Shown one piece after another: positions 7,366-15,971 of a stretch of DNA of 42,982 bases (the stretch's first letter is position 1; the number at the start of each line of letters is the position of its first letter). The DNA is taken from the IMG/VR virus record IMGVR_UViG_3300009079_000037, positions 1 through 42,982 of that record. One strand, 5' to 3'. The translations under genes were made by a program, and so were the position numbers. The stretch is from a virus. Under the pieces are notes generated by a model. That model ran no database searches, was not told the DNA's origin, and was given only the letters and a program-made list of their open reading frames with translations.

Positions 7366-9177
7366 TTAAGAAGCAGAATAAGTAAAGTCTAGGGAATCGG
7401 TAGTTTCATTATATAGTATCTCAAATCTCTCGGTAGATCCTGAGTTCTCATATCTTACCGCTCCTTTAACAGCAACATCAGTAGTCTCCAATCTTTCGTT
7501 ACTAGAATCATATTTTAATCCAGAAGCATCAGTTTTTGCTGCAACTGACCCCGTAGCAGATGTAGCAAATAATGGAAAGCATGTTGTATCTGAAGATTCA
7601 TCAGTAGCAGCAACACTAGATACACCTTCACCACTGATAGTGATTGTTTTTGTTGCACCAGTTCCAGAAGCAACAACACCATCTCCTACGAAGTTGAGAG
7701 TGGTAGCAGTAGTTGATAAGGGGGTTCCCTCATCCTGAACTGTTACACCACCTCCTCCAGTAATAGAAACTTCTGATATACCAGTAATTCTACCATTAGA
7801 ATCTACTACAATTTGAGCAACATTTGATCCATCACCATACGTAGCAGCAGAAGCGCCAGTTAGAGCAGTTAAGTTAACACCAGAACCACTAAATGTTGAT
7901 GCTGTTAATGTTCCATTAGAAGAATTAAATGTTAAATTTGATCCTGTCTTTGGAGAAATGCTTCCTGTTGCATCGGTTGCAAATAGTGGGAAGCAAGTAG
8001 TATCAGTAGATTCGTCTGCAACTGTAATAGTGGTAGGACTATTATCTTGCCATGTAGGAGCACTACCAGTACCATTAGATGTTATTACCTGATCAGAAGT
8101 TCCATAATTAGCACCACTAAGACCAATTTGTCCGGAAGATCCTATACGAAATCTTTCTGTATATCCACTACCATTGAAAAAGATTAAGTTTTTATTTGCA
8201 GTTCCTATTCCAAATCTAAAATCTCCACCAAGATAAACTAATTCTCCATCATTTCCGACTCCACCTGTGGGGAATGATCCACTAGATCCAGCAGTTCTTA
8301 ACCATATACTAGAGTTTTCACTACTTACTTTTATTGTTGGTTCATCACTAGCAGATAATGCTGAAACCTCAAGATTTGATGATGGATTATTAGTTCCGAT
8401 ACCTACATCACCAGCAGAAGTTACACGAACTCTCTCACTACCAGCAGTTTCTATAGTAAATGTATCAGCAGCAGGGAATCTAATCGCAGTATTGGTATCT
8501 CCAGTATGAATGATTTTATCTGATATGGATACATCACCAGATACTGTTAATGACCCTAATGTTCCAACTGATGTGATGTTTGTTTGTGCGGCAGTTTGTA
8601 GTGTTCCAGTTAGATCTGTTGCTGTAATACTATCAATACCACTTATATTAGTAGAGGTATCACCAACAATATCACCATTAGCAGTTATATCACCAGATAC
8701 TGTTAATGACCCTAATGTTCCAACACTAGTGAGTGAAGATCCAGTGACTCCTGTTCCAAGTGTAGTTGCACTTAAAACTGAAGTATTGTCAATTTTATAT
8801 TCTTTTCCAGATGCTAAATTTAAATTTTCAGAAGATCCTAAATTATCTCCTGTTGCCTCAAAATTAAACGTCTTATTTCCATCTCCAGATACAATTGTAA
8901 TACCACCACCATCAGCAGCAGCATCATTTGTTGCACCTGTACCCAACTCAATATTCTTATCATCCACAGTCATCGTGGTTGAATTCACAGTTGTGGTCGT
9001 TCCATCAATTTGGAGATCACCAGCAATTACAACTGTGCCTGTATTATCACCTACAGCAGCAGGGTCAATGGTTAAAGTTGCAGGACCACTAATTGTATTT
9101 GTAGATATATTAATCCCGGTTCCACTTGCTCCAGTTGATAATGCTGTTGCTGATGCTGTTCCGGTTACAGTTAACTT
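7366..9177 (-). CDS. C-terminal 603 codons of a tail-fibre gene, separated from its N-terminal part by an in-frame TAA
   Basis: The frame is open from directly after the TAA at 9178-9180 and is in the same frame as the 460-aa product upstream. It begins KLTVTGTASATALSTGASG and runs through a typical fibre block (GTTTTVNSTTMTVDDKNIEL), two copies of TSVGTLGSLTVSGD, a VGIGTNNPSSNLEV repeat, two copies of a CFPLFAT(D/S)ATGS block, and ends ERFEILYNETTDSLDFTYS. There is no ATG; the first conventional start is a GTG at 8988, 63 codons in and without a good ribosome binding site, so independent translation is doubtful. The fibre-type content is clear. Either it is expressed only by readthrough, or the stop is a mutation or sequencing error and the true gene is one product of about 1064 residues. 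Two bases separate it from the 1333-aa adhesin. Confidence 0.68.
   Translation of the reverse strand, partial: KLTVTGTASATALSTGASGTGINISTNTISGPATLTIDPAAVGDNTGTVVIAGDLQIDGTTTTVNSTTMTVDDKNIELGTGATNDAAADGGGITIVSGDGNKTFNFEATGDNLGSSENLNLASGKEYKIDNTSVLSATTLGTGVTGSSLTSVGTLGSLTVSGDITANGDIVGDTSTNISGIDSITATDLTGTLQTAAQTNITSVGTLGSLTVSGDVSISDKIIHTGDTNTAIRFPAADTFTIETAGSERVRVTSAGDVGIGTNNPSSNLEVSALSASDEPTIKVSSENSSIWLRTAGSSGSFPTGGVGNDGELVYLGGDFRFGIGTANKNLIFFNGSGYTERFRIGSSGQIGLSGANYGTSDQVITSNGTGSAPTWQDNSPTTITVADESTDTTCFPLFATDATGSISPKTGSNLTFNSSNGTLTASTFSGSGVNLTALTGASAATYGDGSNVAQIVVDSNGRITGISEVSITGGGGVTVQDEGTPLSTTATTLNFVGDGVVASGTGATKTITISGEGVSSVAATDESSDTTCFPLFATSATGSVAAKTDASGLKYDSSNERLETTDVAVKGAVRYENSGSTERFEILYNETTDSLDFTYSAS
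8533..8724. repeat. Two identical 36-base direct repeats inside the fibre gene
   Basis: Bases 8533-8568 and 8689-8724 are identical and 156 bases apart (52 codons), so both code in the same frame for the peptide VGTLGSLTVSGD. Recombination between them would delete 52 residues in frame. This looks like an internal duplication of a fibre repeat. Confidence 0.8.
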
Positions 9178-10560
9178 TTATGTTGGGTGAGTATTTCCAA
9201 TACGAACATTACCAGCAAAATAGTTAGTGGCATCACGCCATTCTTGATAAATTCCCCAGTTGTTTGTAACTGTTAGTCCAGTACTAGCATTTGGTGGTCT
9301 TAATCTCAACCCATACAGGTTGGTGATAGTTGCGTTTAATGTTCCAGTGCTACCTGTTGTCCCCCAATACTGAGATGTATCGTAATAACTAGCATTTGTT
9401 ATATTTACTGTTTTTGTTCCTGCACTGTTATTACTGATTCTAAGCAGAGGAGAATAGGAGTAATAATTTGTAATATTTACATTTGATGTGCCAACAGGGC
9501 TGAGCGATAAAGATGGACTATTGACATTGGCAATAGACTGAGTTCCCCCATCGGGTGGAGATAGGGCTATTGAATTTGCACCAAAGTATGAGCTACTTCT
9601 ACCATTTGCGTTGATTCCTGCATAGTAAAAACCATCAGCAAAACTAACATACTGTTTACATGTATTTGCGTCTGTCCAATCAAAAGATTGACTAAAACCA
9701 GCAAAATATAATCGTTCAATATCACTGGTTGTTCCTGCACTCTTTGTATATATTCTCTTATCAGCAGTTACAAAGTTATATCCGCCAGGAGTTGAGGCGT
9801 CAACTGTTTGTGTTGTGCCTAACTCTAGGTTTATATTAGTGCCAGCAATTACATTAAAACTACTACTGGTTGGATAAGTTTTTGTAGTAGTATCAGAAAG
9901 TAAAATTCCTCCAGTGTCTAATGTTGTTGCGATTGATATACCTTCTACATGAAGTTTTGCACTTGGACTAGCAGTTCCGATCCCTACATCACCATCAGAA
10001 GTTATACGAAGTTTTTCTGATGTACCAACACCAAATAATAAATTACCGGTCGAAGTACCTCTCAATACAGTATCATTATCTACGGCAGTATTTACAAAAT
10101 TACTAGAAGCCGTTGCTTGACCGAGCATCGTCCTATCATTGTCAGATGCATCAGTATTATCTGCACTCAATCTAATCTGAGGTGCTGTTGTATTAGTTAC
10201 AAGTAATGTTCCAGTATCTACATGTAATTTTTCTTGTGGGGAACTAATTCCAACACCAACATTTTCATTAGTTCCAAATGGTGCTAATGAAATTGTGCCA
10301 TTTGCATCTACGTCAATAGAGGGGATACCAGAAACATCATTAACAGAGAAAATACTTCCAGAGGTAAGATTATTTGTAACAGAAAATAATTGACCAGCAG
10401 AACCTTGAATTTCAAATGCAGTTGTGCCAGAACCAATATCAATATCAACTTTACCGGTAAGATCTGTATTACCAATAGCAGTTAATACTGTATCTGATTC
10501 GGTGATACTAGAAACACCAATATTAAAATTTCTTACCCGATTAGAAAGATATTTTGCCAT
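9178..10560 (-). CDS. Tail-fibre protein, N-terminal 460 aa, ending at a TAA inside a conserved repeat
   Basis: It starts MAKYLSNRVRNFNIGVSSIT and contains the fibre repeat x-(V/I)-G-(V/I)-G-x-x-x-P-x-x-(K/N)-L-x-V: VGVGISSPQEKLHV (about residue 101) and VGIGTASPSAKLHV (about 193). The last residues are AGNVRIGNTHPT, then TAA, after which the same frame continues KLTV, so the stop falls exactly where the other copies have E or A. The middle (about 300-440) is rich in N, T, Y and S beta-helix-like segments. Such proteins form long trimeric fibres. It follows the 108-aa gene by 1 base. A CAA to TAA, GAA to TAA or AAA to TAA change would explain the truncation. As it stands the protein lacks its distal 600 residues. 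Confidence 0.75.
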   Translation of the reverse strand: MAKYLSNRVRNFNIGVSSITESDTVLTAIGNTDLTGKVDIDIGSGTTAFEIQGSAGQLFSVTNNLTSGSIFSVNDVSGIPSIDVDANGTISLAPFGTNENVGVGISSPQEKLHVDTGTLLVTNTTAPQIRLSADNTDASDNDRTMLGQATASSNFVNTAVDNDTVLRGTSTGNLLFGVGTSEKLRITSDGDVGIGTASPSAKLHVEGISIATTLDTGGILLSDTTTKTYPTSSSFNVIAGTNINLELGTTQTVDASTPGGYNFVTADKRIYTKSAGTTSDIERLYFAGFSQSFDWTDANTCKQYVSFADGFYYAGINANGRSSSYFGANSIALSPPDGGTQSIANVNSPSLSLSPVGTSNVNITNYYSYSPLLRISNNSAGTKTVNITNASYYDTSQYWGTTGSTGTLNATITNLYGLRLRPPNASTGLTVTNNWGIYQEWRDATNYFAGNVRIGNTHPT

Positions 10561-10561
10561 T

Positions 10562-10888
10562 TTAGTTAAGTGTCTCCAAGATAGAAATTACTGCTTCTAA
10601 TGTAGTTGCTTCTCCAGTTAAAACTAACTGATCTCCAGATTGTAGAAATAACTTACCCTCTATCAAATTTGCAGAGTCTTTACTACTAATTGGAAAATCT
10701 GTGACAATACTTGTATCAGAAGCACTTCTTCTATGCTCTAATGTAATTTTGAGTGTTCCCGTAGTAGGATTTGATATATTTGCTAGCAATACAATACCAG
10801 TATAACCGGTAGGAGTTGTGTACACAACTCCTGCTGAAGTAGCAACTGATGGTGTAATTGTTTTGTATACGTTTAATTTTAATGCCAT
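10562..10888 (-). CDS. Small beta-sandwich fibre-associated protein (108 aa)
   Basis: The 108-aa protein begins MALKLNVYKTITPSVATSAG and has alternating strand-like segments (YTGIVLLANISNPT, TLKITLEHRRS, GKLFLQSGDQLVL, LEAVISILETLN). The pattern suggests one beta-sandwich. Similar small proteins are common among fibre genes of marine T4-like phages, where they are thought to decorate or attach fibres; this is recall, not a search. It lies 3 bases after the 960-aa gene and 1 base before the 460-aa fibre fragment, so translation is probably coupled. No catalytic motif, signal peptide or membrane segment is seen. Function is unassigned. Confidence 0.62.
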   Translation of the reverse strand: MALKLNVYKTITPSVATSAGVVYTTPTGYTGIVLLANISNPTTGTLKITLEHRRSASDTSIVTDFPISSKDSANLIEGKLFLQSGDQLVLTGEATTLEAVISILETLN

Positions 10889-10891
10889 GGG

Positions 10892-13774
10892 TTAACCTCC
10901 TAGTGCGATGATATATGGTGTTACTTGAGAGAATAGACTTTGTGAATATGATTGACCAGAGATTCTTCCCAGAGCTTGATCTATAACTACTCCATCACCA
11001 ATTTTAAAGTTTCCAGACTCATTGGTACTTGTAAATACCACTAATCCACCAGTTTGACTGATAGTTTCATTTTCTGGAATTGGAATTCCACCAGTTTGTG
11101 GAAGAGCAGTATTAATATTAGTACCTGATCCTATATACTGAAATGAATGACTTGATGCTAAAAGTCTGCTTTGTTTGTAAAAATTAGCAACACTACTAGT
11201 GGTTAATGCAATAGGAACTTCATTTGCAAACGTGATATCATATACATCGGTAGATGATTCAAGTGTTGACTCTACAATGAAATATGAAGGAACTAATTCA
11301 CCAGTTGCTGTTGCTGTAGTTCCAGAAGTTGGTGCCGCGATTGTTGGGTTTGCTATTGTAGACCCATAACCTCTACCACTAGAAGTGACAATAATACCAG
11401 TTACTACTCCAGTGTTTGATACCTCTGCGATTGCTTCAGCATCAATACCCCAACTTTCTGGAGAACTTGCAATTGTAACTGCAGGAGGATTAGAAGAGTC
11501 ATATCCACTACCACCATTAGTGATATTAATTCTTACAACTTCGTAATATAATGTATCAAAGAAAACTACTTGACCTGTAAATGGACGAATTGCTTCTATC
11601 TCAGCAGTTCCTCCAGAAACATACGTATGAGCAATCGTAGATGTTCCTACATTTACAGTAAATTGTGTAGTGGATGGTGTAGATTCAACTTTAAAGACAT
11701 ATCCATAATTACCTGATGGGAATGCAGCACTTCCACTTGGACTTGTGCAACTAAAAGTTAAATTTTCAATTTTTACATCCATTCCAACATCAAATCCATG
11801 TGCTGCAGATGTGGTGACAGTCAATACTCCAGTAGTATTTGCATAAGTTGCTGTGGAAACACTTTTTTGAGTAGTTGCAATATTTACTCTAATTGTATTA
11901 TCCCCAGCACTTGATGCCTGTGATACTGTACCTGTATATTTTTTAGGACTCACTCCAGTGGCAACTAAACCTTTGTTTCCAAAAGATGAATTTGAGTTTG
12001 TTAGATCACAACACCCACCATTTATACACTCAACTGCAACATCATTACAAATGGTAAACATAGAAACTAATTGAGCATATCCTTCATTGCTAATTTTACA
12101 ACCATGACCACCAGAGTTAAATTGTGTAAAACTATCAACTACCATAGATTTAATGTCTCCTATGGCATCATCTCCATCAATATTAAGACCAGTAGATCCG
12201 TTAATAAAATTAGTACAATTTTGAATATATGGTGACTGATCAATAAATGGTGGATCGGAAGGATTGAATGAAATTACATCACCATTATTAGAAGATGAAG
12301 AATTAAAAGACAAATCAGAAATATAACAACCGTTATTCACATAGATAAAATCTGTATTTGCATTTTGTGGTTTGAGTGTAACTTCTCTTAAACTACTACC
12401 AACAATTGATGTTTGTGCTGGCATGATCAGTGGGTTATCTTCTGTGTATTCTCCGGGATAAACTCTAACCACTGTGTCTGGAGTTGCTACTGATAATGCA
12501 GATTTGATTGTAGTTTTTGCTGTCCCTAACGTAGTGCCAGTATTTGTGTCATCTCCATCTTTACTTACATATATGATATTACTTTCAGGGGCAGTTATAG
12601 CAATTGATGAACTTTGTGCGCCTGTTAACTCTACAGAAACATTTTGTCTTAAATCTATAAGATTTACCAGACGTGCTTTTGGGGCGTTAGTATAGGTACT
12701 ATTTGCTTGAAATATTAATTTGAATAAAGGTCTTACATCATTACGAGGAAATTTTGGAGCATTTGTGGCATCATCATTACCAAGATCTAAATCTTCAAAC
12801 TCTGCCTTCATTGCATCCCCTTCGGTTGCATAATTTCCCTGCCCTTGAATAGAAACTATAGGAGCATCAATATCAGAAGTAGCAATTATAAAATAAACAC
12901 CAAAATTCCCACTACTTACTTGAGCAGAAGACCAAGAAGCACCAGAAACATTATATTCAATAAGATTACCTGTAGAAAACTTTACCGGATATGAAGTAGC
13001 AGCAGTTCTGGTCCATTGACCACCTGTTCCATTTCTATATAAAATTGGAAATTCGCCAGCATTAGTTATAATCTGTTCAAATAAATTTGATGGAGATGCA
13101 GAATGACTTATTGATATTTTATAATCTTCATTATAAAATATTCCACTATCGCCTAAACCAAATTGTGCATGACTATTTGTATTGCCATCACCAGTGGTAG
13201 AATAAGTTACTGCAGTAAATCCAGAAGCAACTACTGCACCTCTAGTTTTTTGTAGATATTCGTGCGTTTGCCAATCTAATGCAATCCCATGTCTAGTATC
13301 AAAAACAAAACTGGCAGCACTACCATTCCAATATAAAATTGCAGTCGGAACTTCATTCTTATAGTCTATATCTGCTGAACTTGCTGCCTTGTTTTGTAAA
13401 ACTCCATTACCATCAAAATACACATAGTACAACCCATTTGTATTTGCTATTGTAGTTGTTTGTGCTGAGGTAAATACAAATCTAATTCCTTGACACCAAA
13501 CATCAAATCTAGATGATGTTGGTGCAATTGAAAATACTCTAGTAGCATTTGTAAACGATATAGTACTTTCTGAGACATCATTATGCCCCATAGGTTCATT
13601 TGCTTCAAGAGGTGCAGTGACATCTACAATTCTTTCTGTGCCACTTTGATTTCTCTTTAAAAATATTTTGCCATCATGAGTATTAATTGCTACTTCGCCT
13701 AATTCTAATTGCGAAGTAGTTGGAATATTTCCACTCGTAGATGAACGCCTCAGGCGTATCTTTGGTGCTGCCAT
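10892..13774 (-). CDS. Tail-fibre / tailspike-like protein with parallel beta-helix region (960 aa)
   Basis: The N-terminus MAAPKIRLRRSSTSGNIPT ... LELGEVAINTHDGKIFLKR is the typical attachment end of cyanophage fibre proteins. A pectin-lyase-like right-handed beta-helix starts near residue 400: YVSKDGDDTNTGTTLGTAKT, then IKSALSVATPDTVVRVYPGEY, then stacked short strands to about 610, including the cysteine-containing CINGGCCDLTNSNSSFGNKG. Near residues 755-830 are two GG-x-GY repeats (INITNGGSGYDSSNPPAVTI; VTSSGRGYGSTIANPTI), the same type as in the gp7-like and gp8 proteins. It probably binds or degrades surface glycans; no catalytic residues can be assigned. The length suits a large tailspike. 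It lies 18 bases downstream of the 71-aa coiled-coil gene and likely shares its transcript. Confidence 0.72.
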   Translation of the reverse strand: MAAPKIRLRRSSTSGNIPTTSQLELGEVAINTHDGKIFLKRNQSGTERIVDVTAPLEANEPMGHNDVSESTISFTNATRVFSIAPTSSRFDVWCQGIRFVFTSAQTTTIANTNGLYYVYFDGNGVLQNKAASSADIDYKNEVPTAILYWNGSAASFVFDTRHGIALDWQTHEYLQKTRGAVVASGFTAVTYSTTGDGNTNSHAQFGLGDSGIFYNEDYKISISHSASPSNLFEQIITNAGEFPILYRNGTGGQWTRTAATSYPVKFSTGNLIEYNVSGASWSSAQVSSGNFGVYFIIATSDIDAPIVSIQGQGNYATEGDAMKAEFEDLDLGNDDATNAPKFPRNDVRPLFKLIFQANSTYTNAPKARLVNLIDLRQNVSVELTGAQSSSIAITAPESNIIYVSKDGDDTNTGTTLGTAKTTIKSALSVATPDTVVRVYPGEYTEDNPLIMPAQTSIVGSSLREVTLKPQNANTDFIYVNNGCYISDLSFNSSSSNNGDVISFNPSDPPFIDQSPYIQNCTNFINGSTGLNIDGDDAIGDIKSMVVDSFTQFNSGGHGCKISNEGYAQLVSMFTICNDVAVECINGGCCDLTNSNSSFGNKGLVATGVSPKKYTGTVSQASSAGDNTIRVNIATTQKSVSTATYANTTGVLTVTTSAAHGFDVGMDVKIENLTFSCTSPSGSAAFPSGNYGYVFKVESTPSTTQFTVNVGTSTIAHTYVSGGTAEIEAIRPFTGQVVFFDTLYYEVVRINITNGGSGYDSSNPPAVTIASSPESWGIDAEAIAEVSNTGVVTGIIVTSSGRGYGSTIANPTIAAPTSGTTATATGELVPSYFIVESTLESSTDVYDITFANEVPIALTTSSVANFYKQSRLLASSHSFQYIGSGTNINTALPQTGGIPIPENETISQTGGLVVFTSTNESGNFKIGDGVVIDQALGRISGQSYSQSLFSQVTPYIIALGG

Positions 13775-13792
13775 TTTAATTACCTATGTAGG

Positions 13793-14008
13793 TTAATACA
13801 CCCCGGCATCTCTTTCTGTATTTACAGATTTTTTACGAGATGCGGGTTTTTCTTTTTGAATTACATCCACTTTATTTAAAGCAGCAGTAAGTTCGTTATC
13901 ATATATTTTTAATTTTGCTTTCAATGCAATCACTTGACTTTGATAAGAATGCAACTCAGTAGTCATAATTTCAACAAGAGTTGCATAATCTACTTGAATA
14001 TCATTCAT
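13793..14008 (-). CDS. Small coiled-coil protein (71 aa)
   Basis: The 71-aa product begins MNDIQVDYATLVEIMTTELH and has heptad-like spacing of hydrophobic residues across about 10-52 (LVEIM, LHSYQSQVIALKAKLKI, LTAALNKVDVI), followed by a basic tail (EKPASRKKSVNTER). It is probably a helical oligomer, perhaps an adaptor or chaperone for the adjacent fibre proteins; the function is not known to me. A late-type GATAAATA lies 21 bases upstream. It sits between the 535-aa and 960-aa fibre genes. A second short coiled-coil gene sits in a comparable position at 16383-16622. Confidence 0.6.
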   Translation of the reverse strand: MNDIQVDYATLVEIMTTELHSYQSQVIALKAKLKIYDNELTAALNKVDVIQKEKPASRKKSVNTERDAGVY

Positions 14009-14028
14009 AAAATTAATTCATTCTATAT

Positions 14029-14036
14029 TATTTATC
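14029..14036 (-). promoter_or_regulatory. Late-type -10 element (GATAAATA) before the 71-aa gene
   Basis: The minus strand reads GATAAATA 21 bases before the ATG at 14008, one base from the T4 late consensus. It overlaps the stop codon of the 535-aa gene and could drive the 71-960-108-460 gene set. Confidence 0.45.
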
Positions 14037-15642
14037 AATATGTTCCAGCATCAACTACTAGGTTCTGGAGGTACCTTCCAGCGGTTGCACCATCAGGAGC
14101 ATCACCACCAGCAAGATAACTAATAACTGCTTCATCAGTTCCAGCAGTATCTGTTACCTTATAAGCAAGTGATAAGAAAGCAACTGGTGTTGGAGCAGCA
14201 TCACTGCCACTACCAGCAATAGCAGTAGTACCAGCAACGAATAAATCCGCTCCTTCGTCATAACCAATGAATACATTGTCTAATGAACCACGATTAAGAA
14301 TCAGACCAGAATCTGAAGTAGGAGCAACACTAGGACCAAGCCCCTGTTGCAGTTCAAGGATAGCATCTGTTACTGTCGTATTTGTTGTATTGACAGTAGT
14401 AGTTGTTCCATTAACTGTTAGGTTACCTTGGATCGTAACAGTAGCTCCATTATCAGAAATAGAGCTATTTACTAATTGTGTATTACCATCATCCCATTTA
14501 AGGACTGTATTTGTGGTCAAGTTTGCAGCATTTTTAAATGCTAAATCAACTGTTTGTCCTTCACTAGCAGAAGAAGTTTTAGTAAGACCTTCACCTGCAG
14601 TCACATTACCGACATAATTGCCAGTGGTATCTGTACCAAGTGCAACAGAGTTTGCTTGAATTGTTGCAACACCAGCACTAGTAACTGTAACATCACCAGA
14701 AACTTTTGCAAATGTATAATCAGTAACCGTGGTTAGTGCTGCCTTGCGATTGGTTCCACCGCCACCATCATCAACAATGATTAAATCTGCATCAGCAAGT
14801 GAAGTAGTTGCAGTACCACCATCAATATCTAATGCAGAAATAGCAACTTTGTCTGCTGTTGAAATTGTTGCTAACTTAGTATCAACAATACCAGCACTAG
14901 CATTGATATCTGCATTAACAATCGTACCATTCGCAATCATGGTACTCGTAACAGTACCACTATCACCAGTTGTTACAACTGTACCAGTAGTTGCTGGAAG
15001 TGTAATTGTAGTAGTTCCTGCTGCCGCTGCAGTTACTAAAGTTACAGTACCAGAGGTTGAACCTGCAATGTCAATACCAGTAGAACCAACACTAACAGAA
15101 CCAGATACACTTAAAATATCGCTATTTGGATTGTATGAAAGTTCTCCATCTGTAAATACTGTCTCTAATGCTGCACTGCCATTATTACTATTTACAAAAG
15201 TTAAGAAAAAAGATGAATCAGTATTAGTATTTTGAGTATTAACTTCTGCTCCAGCAACAGATGGAGCAAATGAAAGAACTTCTGATGCTTGATCATATTC
15301 AAGTAAGTATGCACCAGCAGATCCTGGTTTTGCTGCAGGAAGGGTCAGATCATATGATGCAGTTACACTTGCAGGTGCTTTAATATCAATTGTATTTGAT
15401 CCATTATTAGTGCCCTCTTCTAAGGTTACTATACCGCCAACAGTTGCAGTATTTGCAGTTAGAAATTCATCTACTCTTGAAGTATATGAGGTTCCGCCAA
15501 CATGAATAAAAGTACTAGCACTATCTGCAATATAAAAATTATCACCAGTAGTATCTACAAATGGTTCACCCGCAAGTGCATTAGTAACGTTACCTTCTGG
15601 GGTAGTTGATCCTCTTTTTAATCGTAATCTTGGTGCCGCCAT
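14035..15642 (-). CDS. Tail-fibre protein (535 aa)
   Basis: The N-terminus MAAPRLRLKRGSTTPEGNV followed by LAGEPFVDTTGDNFYIAD is the same class of fibre attachment region as in the 960-aa protein. The rest is low-complexity beta-strand repeat sequence rich in T, S, A, V and G: TVTLVTAAAAGTTTITLPAT, STMIANGTIVNADINASAG, and LTVNGTTTTVNTTNTTVTD, a block related to GTTTTVNSTTMTV in the 603-codon fibre fragment. The C-terminus (FLSLAYKVTDTAGTDEAVIS ... GATAGRYLQNLVVDAGTY) may be a compact tip. It is likely a trimeric shaft or fibre protein of the virion. A perfect TATAAATA stands 39 bases upstream. Receptor and exact location are not predictable from sequence. Confidence 0.72.
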   Translation of the reverse strand: MAAPRLRLKRGSTTPEGNVTNALAGEPFVDTTGDNFYIADSASTFIHVGGTSYTSRVDEFLTANTATVGGIVTLEEGTNNGSNTIDIKAPASVTASYDLTLPAAKPGSAGAYLLEYDQASEVLSFAPSVAGAEVNTQNTNTDSSFFLTFVNSNNGSAALETVFTDGELSYNPNSDILSVSGSVSVGSTGIDIAGSTSGTVTLVTAAAAGTTTITLPATTGTVVTTGDSGTVTSTMIANGTIVNADINASAGIVDTKLATISTADKVAISALDIDGGTATTSLADADLIIVDDGGGGTNRKAALTTVTDYTFAKVSGDVTVTSAGVATIQANSVALGTDTTGNYVGNVTAGEGLTKTSSASEGQTVDLAFKNAANLTTNTVLKWDDGNTQLVNSSISDNGATVTIQGNLTVNGTTTTVNTTNTTVTDAILELQQGLGPSVAPTSDSGLILNRGSLDNVFIGYDEGADLFVAGTTAIAGSGSDAAPTPVAFLSLAYKVTDTAGTDEAVISYLAGGDAPDGATAGRYLQNLVVDAGTY

Positions 15643-15680
15643 TACTCTACCTTCTATATTTTAGTAATTAACTATATATA

Positions 15681-15688
15681 TATTTATA
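15681..15688 (-). promoter_or_regulatory. Late-type promoter TATAAATA before the 535-aa fibre gene
   Basis: An exact TATAAATA on the minus strand, followed by an alternating TA run, in the 47-base gap between the 93-aa gene and the 535-aa fibre gene. Confidence 0.6.
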
Positions 15689-15689
15689 A

Positions 15690-15971
15690 TTAATAAGTCC
15701 CATAATCTATAGCATTGTCACCTAGTTGAACAGGATCATCGCTATCAGATCTATCCACAACTTCAAATGGAGGCACATATTCGTGAATACCTCTTGAATC
15801 ATTCCACATTAATACATAACCTTCTTTTTTATTTGTCTGATCTATGTCATCAAGATCTGCTAAATTACCTGGGTACTGATTAAAACCAACATCTACTAAT
15901 CTTTTAGATGTTTTTGGTAGTCCAACTTGATAACTACTAGTACTTAAACTAACTTGATATTTTACTGTCAT
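15690..15971 (-). CDS. Small virion-associated protein of unknown function (93 aa)
   Basis: The 93-aa protein begins MTVKYQVSLSTSSYQVGLPK. A conserved-looking core is LADLDDIDQTNKKEGYVLMW with N-D-S-R following, then an acidic C-terminus (VVDRSDSDDPVQLGDNAIDY). The D-L-D-D-I ... GYVLMWN pattern is common in fibre-associated proteins of marine phages, where such segments join repeats, but the exact role is unknown. Its ATG overlaps the stop of the 118-aa gene by the ATGA arrangement, so translation is coupled. The C-terminal DNAIDYGTY resembles the LVVDAGTY end of the next fibre gene, hinting at shared packing or assembly at the C-terminus. Confidence 0.6.
   Translation of the reverse strand: MTVKYQVSLSTSSYQVGLPKTSKRLVDVGFNQYPGNLADLDDIDQTNKKEGYVLMWNDSRGIHEYVPPFEVVDRSDSDDPVQLGDNAIDYGTY

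Noticed and set aside
9178-9180. Alternative genetic code with TAA read as Gln
   Set aside because: Many other genes here end in TAA with the next gene directly following (gp25 and gp6 by TAATG), so TAA works as a stop in this phage.
8510-9190. Plus-strand open frame of 226 codons
   Set aside because: It is the antisense of the repetitive fibre frame; the product is V/P/S-rich nonsense, and all neighbours with real motifs are on the minus strand.
9178-10560. Frameshift as the cause of the split fibre gene
   Set aside because: Both parts are in the same frame and the repeat motif continues without a shift, so a substitution explains the stop.
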